Assembly (NCBI GenBank): GCA_023421505.1
Contig: JAEZTJ010000083.1
Span: 1-64,000 of the forward strand
Length of the DNA stretch: 64,000 nucleotides
DNA from: Bacillota bacterium
Lineage (GTDB): Bacteria > Bacillota > Clostridia > Lachnospirales > Lachnospiraceae
Direction of reading: 5' to 3'
Within the stretch, counting starts at the first letter, position 1; each line of letters begins with the position of its first letter. Of this stretch, positions 55,165-63,286 are shown one piece after another. The translations under genes and the position numbers were made by a program. A model generated the notes under the pieces. It worked only from the letters and a program-made list of their open reading frames with translations. It ran no database searches and was not told where the DNA came from.

Positions 55165-56361
55165 ATGAAAGTATTGGTAATTAATTGTGGCAGCTCTTCC
55201 TTAAAGTACCAATTAATTGATTCCGACAGCGAGAAGGTTTTAGCAGTCGGTATCTGTGAAAGAATCGGACAAGATGTCAGCTATTTAAAGCATACACCAA
55301 ATGGTGGCGAGAAGGTTGTTATTGAAGCATCTATGAAAAATCATGATGTAGCTGTACAGATGGTACTGGATGCTTTAACTGATGCAAAGCACGGTGTAAT
55401 TAAGGCACTCGATGAGATAGGTGCAGTTGGACACAGAGTTGTACATGGGGGCGAGAAATTTTCTGCTTCTACCCTTATTACTGATGAAGTGATAAAAGCG
55501 ATCGAAGAGTGTAACGATTTGGCACCTCTTCATAATCCGGCTAATTTAATTGGTATTCATGCATGTGCAAAACTGATGAAGGGTGTTCCGATGGTAGGAG
55601 TGTTTGACACTGCTTTCCATCAGACTATGCCGCCGAAGGCTTATCTGTATGGTCTTCCTTATGAGTATTATGATAATTATAAAATTCGTAAATATGGTTT
55701 TCATGGCACCAGTCACAGCTTTGTATCAAAGAGAACCGCTGATTATTTAGGCTTGGACATTAATAATTCAAAAATTATAGTATGCCATCTGGGTAATGGA
55801 GCAAGTATTTCAGCAGTATTAAACGGAAAATCTGTTGATACCAGTATGGGCTTCACTCCTTTAGCAGGTCTTGTTATGGGAACCAGAAGCGGTGATATCG
55901 ATCCGTCCATTATAGATTTCATTGCCAAGAAAGAAAATAAATCTATTGATGAGATTATGAATTTACTCAACAAACAGTCCGGTGTTCAGGGTATGTCTGA
56001 TGTATCCAGTGATTTTAGAGATATTAATGCAGCTATGGACAGCGGAAATGAGAAAGCGATTGCTGCATTTGATGTATTTGTTTACCGTGTTGCTAAGTAT
56101 ATCGGAGGATATGTGGCAGCAATGAATGGTGTTGACGCAATTGCATTTACTGCAGGTGTTGGTGAAAATGACCATAAGGTTAGAGAATTTGTATGTAGTT
56201 ATCTTGGATACTTAGGTGTAACCTTGGATTTAGAAAAGAACAAGGCTAGAGGAGAAGAGATCACTCTTACGACACCGGATTCCAAAGTTAAAGTTTGTAT
56301 CATCCCTACGAATGAAGAGTTAGCAATAGCAAGAGAGACAGTTGAAATATTAAATAAATAA
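55165..56361 (+). CDS. ackA: Acetate kinase
   Basis: A 398-aa kinase that makes ATP and acetate from acetyl phosphate and ADP. Conserved parts are VLVINCGSSSLKYQLID at the N-terminus, GHRVVHGGEKFS, VFDTAFHQTMP, YGFHGTSHSFVSKR, GNGASISAV and FTAGVGEND, all with catalytic residues in place. It follows pta by about 160 nt and forms the standard operon-like pair. Confidence 0.98.
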   Translation: MKVLVINCGSSSLKYQLIDSDSEKVLAVGICERIGQDVSYLKHTPNGGEKVVIEASMKNHDVAVQMVLDALTDAKHGVIKALDEIGAVGHRVVHGGEKFSASTLITDEVIKAIEECNDLAPLHNPANLIGIHACAKLMKGVPMVGVFDTAFHQTMPPKAYLYGLPYEYYDNYKIRKYGFHGTSHSFVSKRTADYLGLDINNSKIIVCHLGNGASISAVLNGKSVDTSMGFTPLAGLVMGTRSGDIDPSIIDFIAKKENKSIDEIMNLLNKQSGVQGMSDVSSDFRDINAAMDSGNEKAIAAFDVFVYRVAKYIGGYVAAMNGVDAIAFTAGVGENDHKVREFVCSYLGYLGVTLDLEKNKARGEEITLTTPDSKVKVCIIPTNEELAIARETVEILNK

Positions 56362-56406
56362 CATAATAAGAATTATCTGGAATTATGTAGGTTTATTATT
56401 TTTTGA

Positions 56407-56435
56407 TTGACAAATAATAACACAGTAGGTATAAT
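56407..56435 (+). promoter_or_regulatory. Consensus sigma-A promoter of yceD-rpmF
   Basis: TTGACA (56407-56412) and TATAAT (56430-56435), both perfect, with 17 nt spacing. About 105 nt upstream of the yceD start. Confidence 0.88.
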
Positions 56436-56541
56436 ACAAGAAGTGCGTTGAGAGTTCAGTAAGCTGATACTTGAAAACACAGTTGAATAGTGAATTTATT
56501 TTATTATTTGACCATGCAGTGAATATTCGGAGAGATTACTA

Positions 56542-57069
56542 ATGCTTATATCTTTGTCAGAGTTAATGACCACGAAGGATAAAGTAATGCAAATCGATGC
56601 CCCTATAGAATTGGAGACGTTTGATTATCAAGGAACTTCTTATCAGTTTGCTAAGAAGGAGCCAGTTAAGCTGACACTTACCAATCTTGGTAACAGGGTT
56701 GTGATGATTGAGGGCAGCGCGAATATTTCTCTGACCCTGTTCTGCAGCAGATGTTTGAAGGAGATTGTCTATCCAATGAACATCGAATTCCAGAAGGAGC
56801 TTGATTTTAATCTTTCGGAAGAAGAGCGAGCAGAGGGTTTGGATGAAACAAATTATATTATTGGATACAGTCTGGATGTAGACACATTAATTTATGATGA
56901 AATTTTAATTGGTTTTCCCATGAAGCTTTTATGTAGTGAGGATTGCAAAGGTCTATGCTTAAGTTGCGGAACTAATTTAAATGAGAAGACTTGTGACTGC
57001 GATAATTTTAGTTTTGATCCCAGAATGTCAGTAATCCGAGATATCTTCAAAAATTTTAAGGAGGTGTGA
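56542..57069 (+). CDS. yceD: YceD (DUF177) family protein
   Basis: A 175-aa DUF177 protein. Cysteines occur in LTLFCSRCLKEIVYP, KLLCSEDCKGLC and LSCGTNLNEKTCDCDN; the last cluster near the C-terminus is typical. In bacteria the gene usually precedes rpmF and is implicated in 23S rRNA or L32 accumulation. Its stop overlaps the AAGGAGGTG ribosome site of rpmF, so translation is coupled. Confidence 0.93.
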   Translation: MLISLSELMTTKDKVMQIDAPIELETFDYQGTSYQFAKKEPVKLTLTNLGNRVVMIEGSANISLTLFCSRCLKEIVYPMNIEFQKELDFNLSEEERAEGLDETNYIIGYSLDVDTLIYDEILIGFPMKLLCSEDCKGLCLSCGTNLNEKTCDCDNFSFDPRMSVIRDIFKNFKEV

Positions 57070-57071
57070 CA

Positions 57072-57254
57072 ATGTCTATTTGTCCTAAAGGTAAACATTC
57101 AAAAGCTAGAAGAGATAGCCGTAGAGCTAACTGGAAAATGAGTGCTCCTAACTTGGTTAAGTGCAGCAAATGCGGAGAACTTATGGTTCCTCATAGAGTA
57201 TGTAAGGCTTGTGGTTCTTACAATAAGAAGGAAATCATTTCTTCAGCAGAATAA
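57072..57254 (+). CDS. rpmF: Ribosomal protein bL32
   Basis: A 60-aa large-subunit protein. It has PKGKHSKARRDSRRANWKM and a zinc ribbon CSKCGELMVPHRVCKACG with four cysteines. The start at 57072 follows AAGGAGGTG at the yceD stop. In many Clostridia the next genes are plsX and acpP; here they are replaced by a repeat, an L,D-transpeptidase and the lasso cluster. Confidence 0.97.
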   Translation: MSICPKGKHSKARRDSRRANWKMSAPNLVKCSKCGELMVPHRVCKACGSYNKKEIISSAE

Positions 57255-57264
57255 TAGTAAAAGT

Positions 57265-57298
57265 AAGGCTTTCCGAAGTTTTTCGGAAAGCCTTTTTT
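57265..57298 (+). terminator. Rho-independent terminator after rpmF
   Basis: A 13-bp perfect stem (AAGGCTTTCCGAA at 57265-57277 with its complement at 57282-57294), ending in a six-T run. Confidence 0.93.
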
Positions 57299-57412
57299 AT
57301 GGGTTTATATCAATTTTCCAGTAATTTGGATAGCTAAAGTACAAATGTAACATTTTTAAAAGAAAATTAATAAAATTGACGAAAAGTAGACATCTTCTAT
57401 ATATATAGTAAT

Positions 57413-57630
57413 AGTGTGAATAGTCTTGCAAAAGACATGCAGGTCCAAAGCCTCGCATACGAGGCTTATAAAGAATAGCAAAAGGCGCTATTCTTCAGGG
57501 TTTATGCCCAAAAGGCATGGGCGATAGTGTGAATTATTGAAAAGCATAATTCACACTTGGAAGTCTTTGCCTGTGTAACCAAAGTATGCAAGTGCACTTG
57601 GCGCAAGCTAATTCAAAGGGCAGGCATGTT
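57413..57630 (+). repeat. Structured intergenic repeat, copy D (modules M1-M2)
   Basis: M1 spans 57413-57525 and has GCCTCG-CATA-CGAGGC and AGAATAGC/GCTATTCT hairpins. M2 spans 57526-57630 with the stem GTGTGAATTAT/ATAATTCACAC (the A-T version of the stem that is G-C in copies B and C). A promoter-like TTGACG ... TATATA pair lies just before it. It ends about 60 nt upstream of the L,D-transpeptidase and follows the rpmF terminator. Confidence 0.88.
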
Positions 57631-57694
57631 ACGTTAGTATGGTCGATTATATCATGACGGATAAATAATTTATTATGAAGGTGTGCAAAAAATT

Positions 57695-59158
57695 ATGACT
57701 AAAAGAAAAAAGACAAGAAATAAAAGTAAATATATATTGATGTTTACCGGTTTTGGTATCTTTATCCCACTAATAATCGTATATCTGTTTTTTGCTTTTT
57801 ATTTTCAAAAGCATTACTATGGAAATACTGTCATTAATGGGACAAGTACATCTAATATGACGATACACGAAGCAAAGGATGCCATCAATTCGCAGGTGAA
57901 GGATTACCTTTTGACAATTGAAGAAAGAAATGGTATATCAGATTATATTACCGGTGAAATAATTAATCTGCATACAGTTTTTGATGATAGTCTATCAGAT
58001 ATATTAAAGGAACAAAAGACTTTTACCTGGCCTGTATCAATATTTAGGACACATGAGCTTACTGTCAATACAATGCTTAATTATGATGAGTCTTTATTAA
58101 AAAAGTACTTTAAGAAGCTGAATTGTTTTGATCAGGCTAATGTGATTAATCCAGAGAATGCAACGATATCTGAATATGGTACAAATGGATTTGAGATCGT
58201 TCCGGAAAAACAGGGTGCCAAAGTAGTGGAGGATAAATTATTTGAAGCTATTCGTAATGCAATCTATTCCTTAGCCCCCTCTTTATCAATCGAGAAAGAG
58301 GGCTGTTATGAAGAACCTTTGATAACAGCTGAAAATCCTAAGCTGCAAAAGGCATTAAAGAAGATGAATCAAATTGCTGCAACAGAGATAACCTATGAAT
58401 TCGGTGAGGTTACTGAAATACTGAATGGAGAGCAGATTAGCAAGTGGATTTCAGTAAATGAAGATTTTGTAGTGGAATTTGATGAAAATGGGATAAAGGA
58501 ATATGTAGATTATATCGGTAAGACCTATAATTCCTTTGGCAGAGTCAGGGAATTCAAGACCTCTTACGGGGATGTGATTAAAGTTTCGGGCGGAGATTAT
58601 GGCTGGTGGTTGAATCGGCCTGAGGAAGTAGCAGAATTAAGAGAATTAATTCGTAAGGGCGTAAAGCAGAAGAGAACGCCAATCTATTTTCAGACAGCAC
58701 AGCAATATGGCAAGGATGATATTGGCGACACCTATGTGGAAGTAAACCTTACAGCGCAGCATTTATTTTTCTATAAGGATGGAAAACGCATTCTGGAATC
58801 CGATTTTGTATCTGGAAATGTATCAAAAAAGTTTGGCACACCAACCGGAACTTATCCGGTACAATATAAGCAAAATGATGCTACGTTGGTGGGAGAGGAC
58901 TATGAAACACCAGTAAAATACTGGATGCCCTTTAATAAGAATATCGGTTTTCATGATGCATCCTGGAGAAGTAAATTCGGTAAAGATATCTATCTGACCA
59001 ATGGATCACACGGATGTATCAATATGCCCCCGGCAAATGCGAAAAAAATGTTTCAAAATATTCAAAGGGGAGTTGCAGTTGTAGTATATAAGCTGCCCGG
59101 AACAGAAACCTATGATGTGAATAAGCTCAAAGGAAAGAATAAGACAACATCTGAGTAA
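57695..59158 (+). CDS. L,D-transpeptidase with peptidoglycan-binding domains
   Basis: A 487-aa membrane-anchored enzyme. A basic N-terminus and one helix (about residues 12-33) precede two PG_binding_4-type (VanW-associated) domains, and a C-terminal YkuD domain holds the catalytic SHGCINMPP with C441. It forms 3-3 cross-links or attaches surface proteins. A GTG at 57683 is possible, but the ATG at 57695 fits GAAGGTG spacing better. Terminated at 59164. Confidence 0.92.
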   Translation: MTKRKKTRNKSKYILMFTGFGIFIPLIIVYLFFAFYFQKHYYGNTVINGTSTSNMTIHEAKDAINSQVKDYLLTIEERNGISDYITGEIINLHTVFDDSLSDILKEQKTFTWPVSIFRTHELTVNTMLNYDESLLKKYFKKLNCFDQANVINPENATISEYGTNGFEIVPEKQGAKVVEDKLFEAIRNAIYSLAPSLSIEKEGCYEEPLITAENPKLQKALKKMNQIAATEITYEFGEVTEILNGEQISKWISVNEDFVVEFDENGIKEYVDYIGKTYNSFGRVREFKTSYGDVIKVSGGDYGWWLNRPEEVAELRELIRKGVKQKRTPIYFQTAQQYGKDDIGDTYVEVNLTAQHLFFYKDGKRILESDFVSGNVSKKFGTPTGTYPVQYKQNDATLVGEDYETPVKYWMPFNKNIGFHDASWRSKFGKDIYLTNGSHGCINMPPANAKKMFQNIQRGVAVVVYKLPGTETYDVNKLKGKNKTTSE

Positions 59159-59163
59159 AAAGT

Positions 59164-59200
59164 AACCTGACTGTTATAAATAGAAACAGTCAGGTTTTTT
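59164..59200 (+). terminator. Rho-independent terminator after the L,D-transpeptidase
   Basis: AACCTGACTGTT (59164-59175) pairs with AACAGTCAGGTT (59185-59196), followed by six T. Confidence 0.92.
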
Positions 59201-59267
59201 GTGTCATAATTCTCAAAAATTCATATCGTGAGTAGTATAAGTAATTATTTAGTGTCAATAGGTTTTT

Positions 59268-59289
59268 CTCGGCACAAACTAATTCAAAG
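59268..59289 (+). repeat. Remnant of the M2 repeat tail (copy E)
   Basis: CTCGGCACAAACTAATTCAA, as in the end of M2 of copy A, occurs here, preceded by AGTGTCAATAG at 59251, similar to the module start. The middle is missing, so this is a deleted copy just ahead of the lasso cluster. Confidence 0.65.
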
Positions 59290-59356
59290 ATACTTTTTTA
59301 TGGAAATGTCAGCTTGAGAGCTTGGTGCTTTATAATATATGATTAGGTGAATAGAT

Positions 59357-59638
59357 ATGAATATGATTACATTGCAAAGTATGATTGTACAAAATGAAGA
59401 AATTGCTGCAGCCGAAATGGATGAGGAATTCGTAATGATGAACATTAAGACGGGGAACTATTATAGTCTTGGAAATACGGGAAGCATAATATGGAAAATG
59501 CTTTCACATCCAATTTTGGTAGATACGCTTATTGAAGATCTGATAGAAAAGTACCAGGTGACAAGACAGCAATGTGAAGAGGAGGTAATCACTTTTCTTA
59601 ATGAAATGAATGGGGAAGGATTGATCCATATAAAATGA
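59357..59638 (+). CDS. Lasso-peptide B1: PqqD-like leader-recognition protein
   Basis: A 93-aa protein with the PqqD/RRE fold, the element that binds the leader of a ribosomally made peptide. MDEEFVMMNIKTGNYYSLG and GSIIWKMLSHPILVDTLIED are characteristic of split lasso B1 proteins. Its last four bases overlap the start of the cyclase gene (ATGA), so the two are coupled. The peptidase half, B2, is not fused and is not found in the window. Two ATGs (59357, 59363) are possible; neither has a strong ribosome site. Confidence 0.88.
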   Translation: MNMITLQSMIVQNEEIAAAEMDEEFVMMNIKTGNYYSLGNTGSIIWKMLSHPILVDTLIEDLIEKYQVTRQQCEEEVITFLNEMNGEGLIHIK

Positions 59639-61485
59639 GTGCAATATTTGGTATTATCAATATGAATGGAGACCCTGTAAAGGCTGAATATCTGGAAACA
59701 ATGAAGAATAAAATCAGCCATTACGGGATGGATGCACAGGATTTTAGATATTATAATAATATTGGCCTTGGATGTTGCAGTAATCATATCAGTAACTATT
59801 CACAATCAGATACTCTAGTGCTCTATGATGCACAGCACGAGCTTACGCTAGTTAGTGATGCTGTTATTTATAACAGGGAGGAATTATTTCATAAATATCT
59901 TGGTAACGAGAATAAGGAGATTTCTACCCAAGCTTTTCTTATGAAAGCTTTTATAAAATGGGGTGAGGACTTCCCTAAATACTTAAATGGTGATTTCACA
60001 GTTGCAATCTGGGATCATAAAAAGAAGCGGTGCATATTGATCAGGGACCATCTGGGAGTACGCCCAATTTATTATTTTTATAATAAACTGACCTTTGCCT
60101 TTGCAACAGATTACAGGGCCTTACTTAAGCTGCCCTTTGTCGGAAAGCAGTTGGATGAGATTAAGTTTTATGCTCTGCTAAGTGATACCTATCATATTGA
60201 TACAGAAAGCACCTATTTTGCTCAGATAAAACGACTTCCTCAGGCACATATTATGTGCATGGATGAACAGGGGGTCTATAAAAGGAAATATTGGACACCC
60301 GGAGCAGGGAAAAAAATAGTATTTCAAACAGAAGAGGAATATGCATCACAATTATATAAAATTGTAGATGATGCAGTGAGGCTCAGGGTAAATCAAACAA
60401 ATAAAAAAATAGGATCTGAAATTAGTGGAGGTCTTGATTCCTCGGTGGTAACGGTTCTTGCTAGCAGGGAGCTAAATATAACGAATAAAAAACTGATAGC
60501 ATACTCCTGGTCACCAAGCTTTGAATTGCTGGAGCAACAAGAAAAGGACGAAAGGTTAATCATTCAAAAAATATGTGAAAAGGAAGACTTCGAGTGCAGA
60601 TTTAGAGTCTCTTCAAAGACTGCAAAACAGGAGGCAGACTGCAAGGCAGCATTAACGGATGGATATAGAAGCGAAGCGCTACATGGAATTTTAGAAGAAA
60701 TGTCTTCCGAAGGAATAAGATGTATGCTTAGTGGTTGGGGTGGAGATGAAGGAATCAGCCACCGAGCAGATATCATTGAGCTTATTATATCTGGGTATTT
60801 GGGACATTTTCTGAAAGAAGCTAAAATTTTGGCCAGAGGATCTCTTCTGCGATTAATAAAAGTGATACTTTCGGTGCCTGTTATCCTGCTGCTTCGCCCT
60901 TATAGTATATTTGGTACTCAGAACAAAGGCATACCGAGAATTGTAAAGAAGGAATATGAAAAAAGAATAAAAAAGCTATGTAAAAGAGATATCCTTGCTT
61001 TTAAAATAAATCCAATAAAGCATATTGAATCGGGGGTTAGCGTAAGCAGAACAGAGATAATGGCATGGTTGGGTGCCGACTATAATATACAATATATGTT
61101 CCCTCTACTAGATTACCGGGTTATAGATTATGCAATGTCCATTCCTAAGTATCTGTATTATAAGCAGGCTACCAGCAGATATATATACAGAAAAGCCTTT
61201 GAAAAGATATTACCTCATGAACTATGTTATAATACGAGTAAAATTGATAATGCCAATGTAATATTTATACAAAAAACAGATAACAGTCAGGAAAGGGCAG
61301 AAATAACTTCGGCTTTCATACATCAGGAATTATTTGTTCCCTATATTGACTGGAATATTATTACAAAACTGCTAGAGCAGAAGTATTTCCTGAAAACATC
61401 AAGAGGCAGTATTTTCACCTTATTAAAAATTCAGGTATGCTACGATATACAACGGCTTCTGGATGATGCATTAAGGGAACGTTAA
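59635..61485 (+). CDS. Lasso-peptide cyclase (asparagine-synthetase homolog)
   Basis: A 616-aa AsnB-like enzyme that would adenylate the ring Glu or Asp and close the macrolactam. The N-terminal glutaminase-type domain begins MSAIFGII: Cys2, the nucleophile of true asparagine synthetases, is Ser, as expected for a cyclase that needs no glutamine. The ATP-pyrophosphatase domain has the P-loop SGGLDSS at residues 264-270. Only one enzyme of this type is present; it follows B1 directly. Expected partners are B2 and the precursor. Confidence 0.9.
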   Translation: MSAIFGIINMNGDPVKAEYLETMKNKISHYGMDAQDFRYYNNIGLGCCSNHISNYSQSDTLVLYDAQHELTLVSDAVIYNREELFHKYLGNENKEISTQAFLMKAFIKWGEDFPKYLNGDFTVAIWDHKKKRCILIRDHLGVRPIYYFYNKLTFAFATDYRALLKLPFVGKQLDEIKFYALLSDTYHIDTESTYFAQIKRLPQAHIMCMDEQGVYKRKYWTPGAGKKIVFQTEEEYASQLYKIVDDAVRLRVNQTNKKIGSEISGGLDSSVVTVLASRELNITNKKLIAYSWSPSFELLEQQEKDERLIIQKICEKEDFECRFRVSSKTAKQEADCKAALTDGYRSEALHGILEEMSSEGIRCMLSGWGGDEGISHRADIIELIISGYLGHFLKEAKILARGSLLRLIKVILSVPVILLLRPYSIFGTQNKGIPRIVKKEYEKRIKKLCKRDILAFKINPIKHIESGVSVSRTEIMAWLGADYNIQYMFPLLDYRVIDYAMSIPKYLYYKQATSRYIYRKAFEKILPHELCYNTSKIDNANVIFIQKTDNSQERAEITSAFIHQELFVPYIDWNIITKLLEQKYFLKTSRGSIFTLLKIQVCYDIQRLLDDALRER

Positions 61486-61530
61486 GGAATATTCAAATTT
61501 TAAAGTGTATACGACTGCAGTATAGATGAA

Positions 61531-61580
61531 TAGAAGAACAAAGCTATTTGTAATTTATGCCACATAGCTTTGTTCTTCTA
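61531..61580. terminator. Bidirectional terminator between cyclase and precursor
   Basis: A perfect 17-bp stem (61531-61547 with 61564-61580; core AGAAGAACAAAGCTAT) separates the plus-strand cyclase end from the minus-strand precursor gene end. No long T-tract is present on either side. Confidence 0.75.
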
Positions 61581-61633
61581 TAAAAGAATCATTCTCAACT
61601 ACATTAAATATAATAGATGGAACTTATTAAAGC

Positions 61634-61765
61634 TTAACTTGGTCCTTGAACACCCAATATCTCAATCGGTAGGATGACGATACCGCTTTCAGTATGTTTT
61701 CTTGCATCAAGGCACTGTAATTGAGGTGTTTCCCATAACAATTTGCCTGATTGAGCTTCCTTCAT
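61634..61765 (-). CDS. Putative lasso-peptide precursor (43 aa)
   Basis: The minus strand encodes a 43-residue peptide from ATG 61765 to TAA 61634, with GGAGG 7 nt upstream. The leader (residues 1-26) carries WETPQL (11-16), close to the YxxPxL motif bound by B1 proteins, and Thr25 at the -2 position usual for cleavage before residue 27. The core would be SGIVILPIEILGVQGPS: Ser1 to Glu9 gives a 9-residue ring. If cleavage is one residue later, Gly1 to Glu8 gives an 8-residue ring. The core ends in Ser. It lies opposite in strand to B1, C, the nucleotidyltransferase and the kinase. I infer identity from pattern, not from a search. Confidence 0.82.
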   Translation of the reverse strand: MKEAQSGKLLWETPQLQCLDARKHTESGIVILPIEILGVQGPS

Positions 61766-61938
61766 GTTAAATCCTCCTTTATTATAGCAATAATAAAAAA
61801 TATTTGTATCATAAAGATTAATTAACTCATAAGTTATATCAGATATATTTGCCCAATGTTTACAGATATCTAATATAGTATATGTCGTTATATAAATTAT
61901 TGTGCCGACTTACTGGAAGATTAGGAGCGGTTATTCGT

Positions 61939-63162
61939 ATGAGTAATAATTTGATATATAGTAAGGAATTTAATACGTTAGAAATGAGACTGTTAATCCT
62001 TTGCTCTATATATAATCTCTCCGATAAGCAGAGGACAAAAATAGAGGATTTATTTCGCGAAGGTATTAATTGGGATGATTTTTATAAGCTGGCTGTAAAA
62101 AATAAGATTTATCCTATTATTTATAGAAATTTAAAGAGGCTCAATAACAATATTTTAGATGAGAATACAATCAGGAAGTTTGAATGGATATGTAAAGAAA
62201 ACCGTATAAGGGCACTGCAGCTCACAAAGGAGCTGACAAAGCTGATGGAGCTTTTTAAGCAAAGGGATGTCAGAGCGATATCAGTGAAGGGACCGCTGCT
62301 TGCTATGGCTTTATACCAGGATCCGAGCATGAGGGTATCAAGAGATTTAGATATTCTGGTTGATTTTTCTGATCTTAACAAAGCGAATGAGCTTCTTATA
62401 GAGGCGGGTTATACATTAGATAACAATGTTAGGAACCTTACCAGAAAACAAAAAGAGCAATATATAAAGTCATCGCATCATTTCTCTTATTCAAATAATC
62501 TGGAAGACCAAATCGAATTACATTGGAGATTGTCAAAGGATTATTATAACTTGCCTTTTGCAGATATATGGGATAAGAAAAAGGAAATCGATATATTCGG
62601 TAGGAACATGAATGTATTATCAGAAGAAGAAAATCTATTGTATTTGATTTATCATGGCTCAAAGCATGCATGGAAAAGGCTGGGATGGCTATGTGATATT
62701 TATCAGATCATTAAGAATAATCAATTGGATTGGAACTGTCTTATGAATAGAGCAGAGCAGCTTCAAATCACACACATGGTAATACAATCCATCATTTTAC
62801 TCAAGAAGCTTTATGGATTAAAACCGCATATTAAATTTGATATAAGTAAAAAAGAGGTGATGACAGCAAAGCACCTAGCAGTAATATCCACCTTTTTTAT
62901 AATGAATCTGGATGAGAGAGCAGAAATGCAGGGCCATTCTCTTTTCTATAGGTATAATAAATATTTGTGGATATGGTATAGAAGCTACGGTAGAAGATTA
63001 TTACTCATTGTAAATCATTTCATACCTACGATTGAGGATTATAAAACAATGGAGTTGCAGGATCGATATTATAATATTTACTATATGCTGCGGTTTTTTT
63101 GTATTGTGAAGAAATGTAAAAAATATCTTTTTCTGCAAAATAAGAGAAAAGCTTCGCTATAA
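61939..63162 (+). CDS. Nucleotidyltransferase-family protein of the lasso cluster
   Basis: A 407-aa protein of the PF14907-type nucleotidyltransferase family. SVKGPLLAMALYQDPSMRV (K117, G118) and RDLDILVDF with D136 and D138 are its active-site pattern, and HHFSYSN and IELHWRLS are further family residues. Homologs occur beside HPr-kinase-like genes in paeninodin-type and pseudomycoidin-type lasso clusters, where they may modify the peptide further. The ATG at 61939 follows AGGAG; one at 61882 has no ribosome site. Confidence 0.85.
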   Translation: MSNNLIYSKEFNTLEMRLLILCSIYNLSDKQRTKIEDLFREGINWDDFYKLAVKNKIYPIIYRNLKRLNNNILDENTIRKFEWICKENRIRALQLTKELTKLMELFKQRDVRAISVKGPLLAMALYQDPSMRVSRDLDILVDFSDLNKANELLIEAGYTLDNNVRNLTRKQKEQYIKSSHHFSYSNNLEDQIELHWRLSKDYYNLPFADIWDKKKEIDIFGRNMNVLSEEENLLYLIYHGSKHAWKRLGWLCDIYQIIKNNQLDWNCLMNRAEQLQITHMVIQSIILLKKLYGLKPHIKFDISKKEVMTAKHLAVISTFFIMNLDERAEMQGHSLFYRYNKYLWIWYRSYGRRLLLIVNHFIPTIEDYKTMELQDRYYNIYYMLRFFCIVKKCKKYLFLQNKRKASL

Positions 63163-63286
63163 TATCAATATTGCAGTGTAGAAATCAATGACAATACGCT
63201 GGGAAGAAATGAAGCCAAATGATGTTTTCGTATACAATAATCAAACTCTATCTTTGGGTAAATCTTTAATTGGAAAAGAGGATGTC

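Noticed and set aside
59461..59787. Minus-strand frame over B1 and the cyclase start
   Set aside because: It overlaps two coupled genes with strong family matches.
63188..63286. Longer N-terminus for the lasso kinase
   Set aside because: Possible, but the ATG has no clear ribosome site, and the family start near YKAFG fits the GTG at 63287. Kept as an alternative only.
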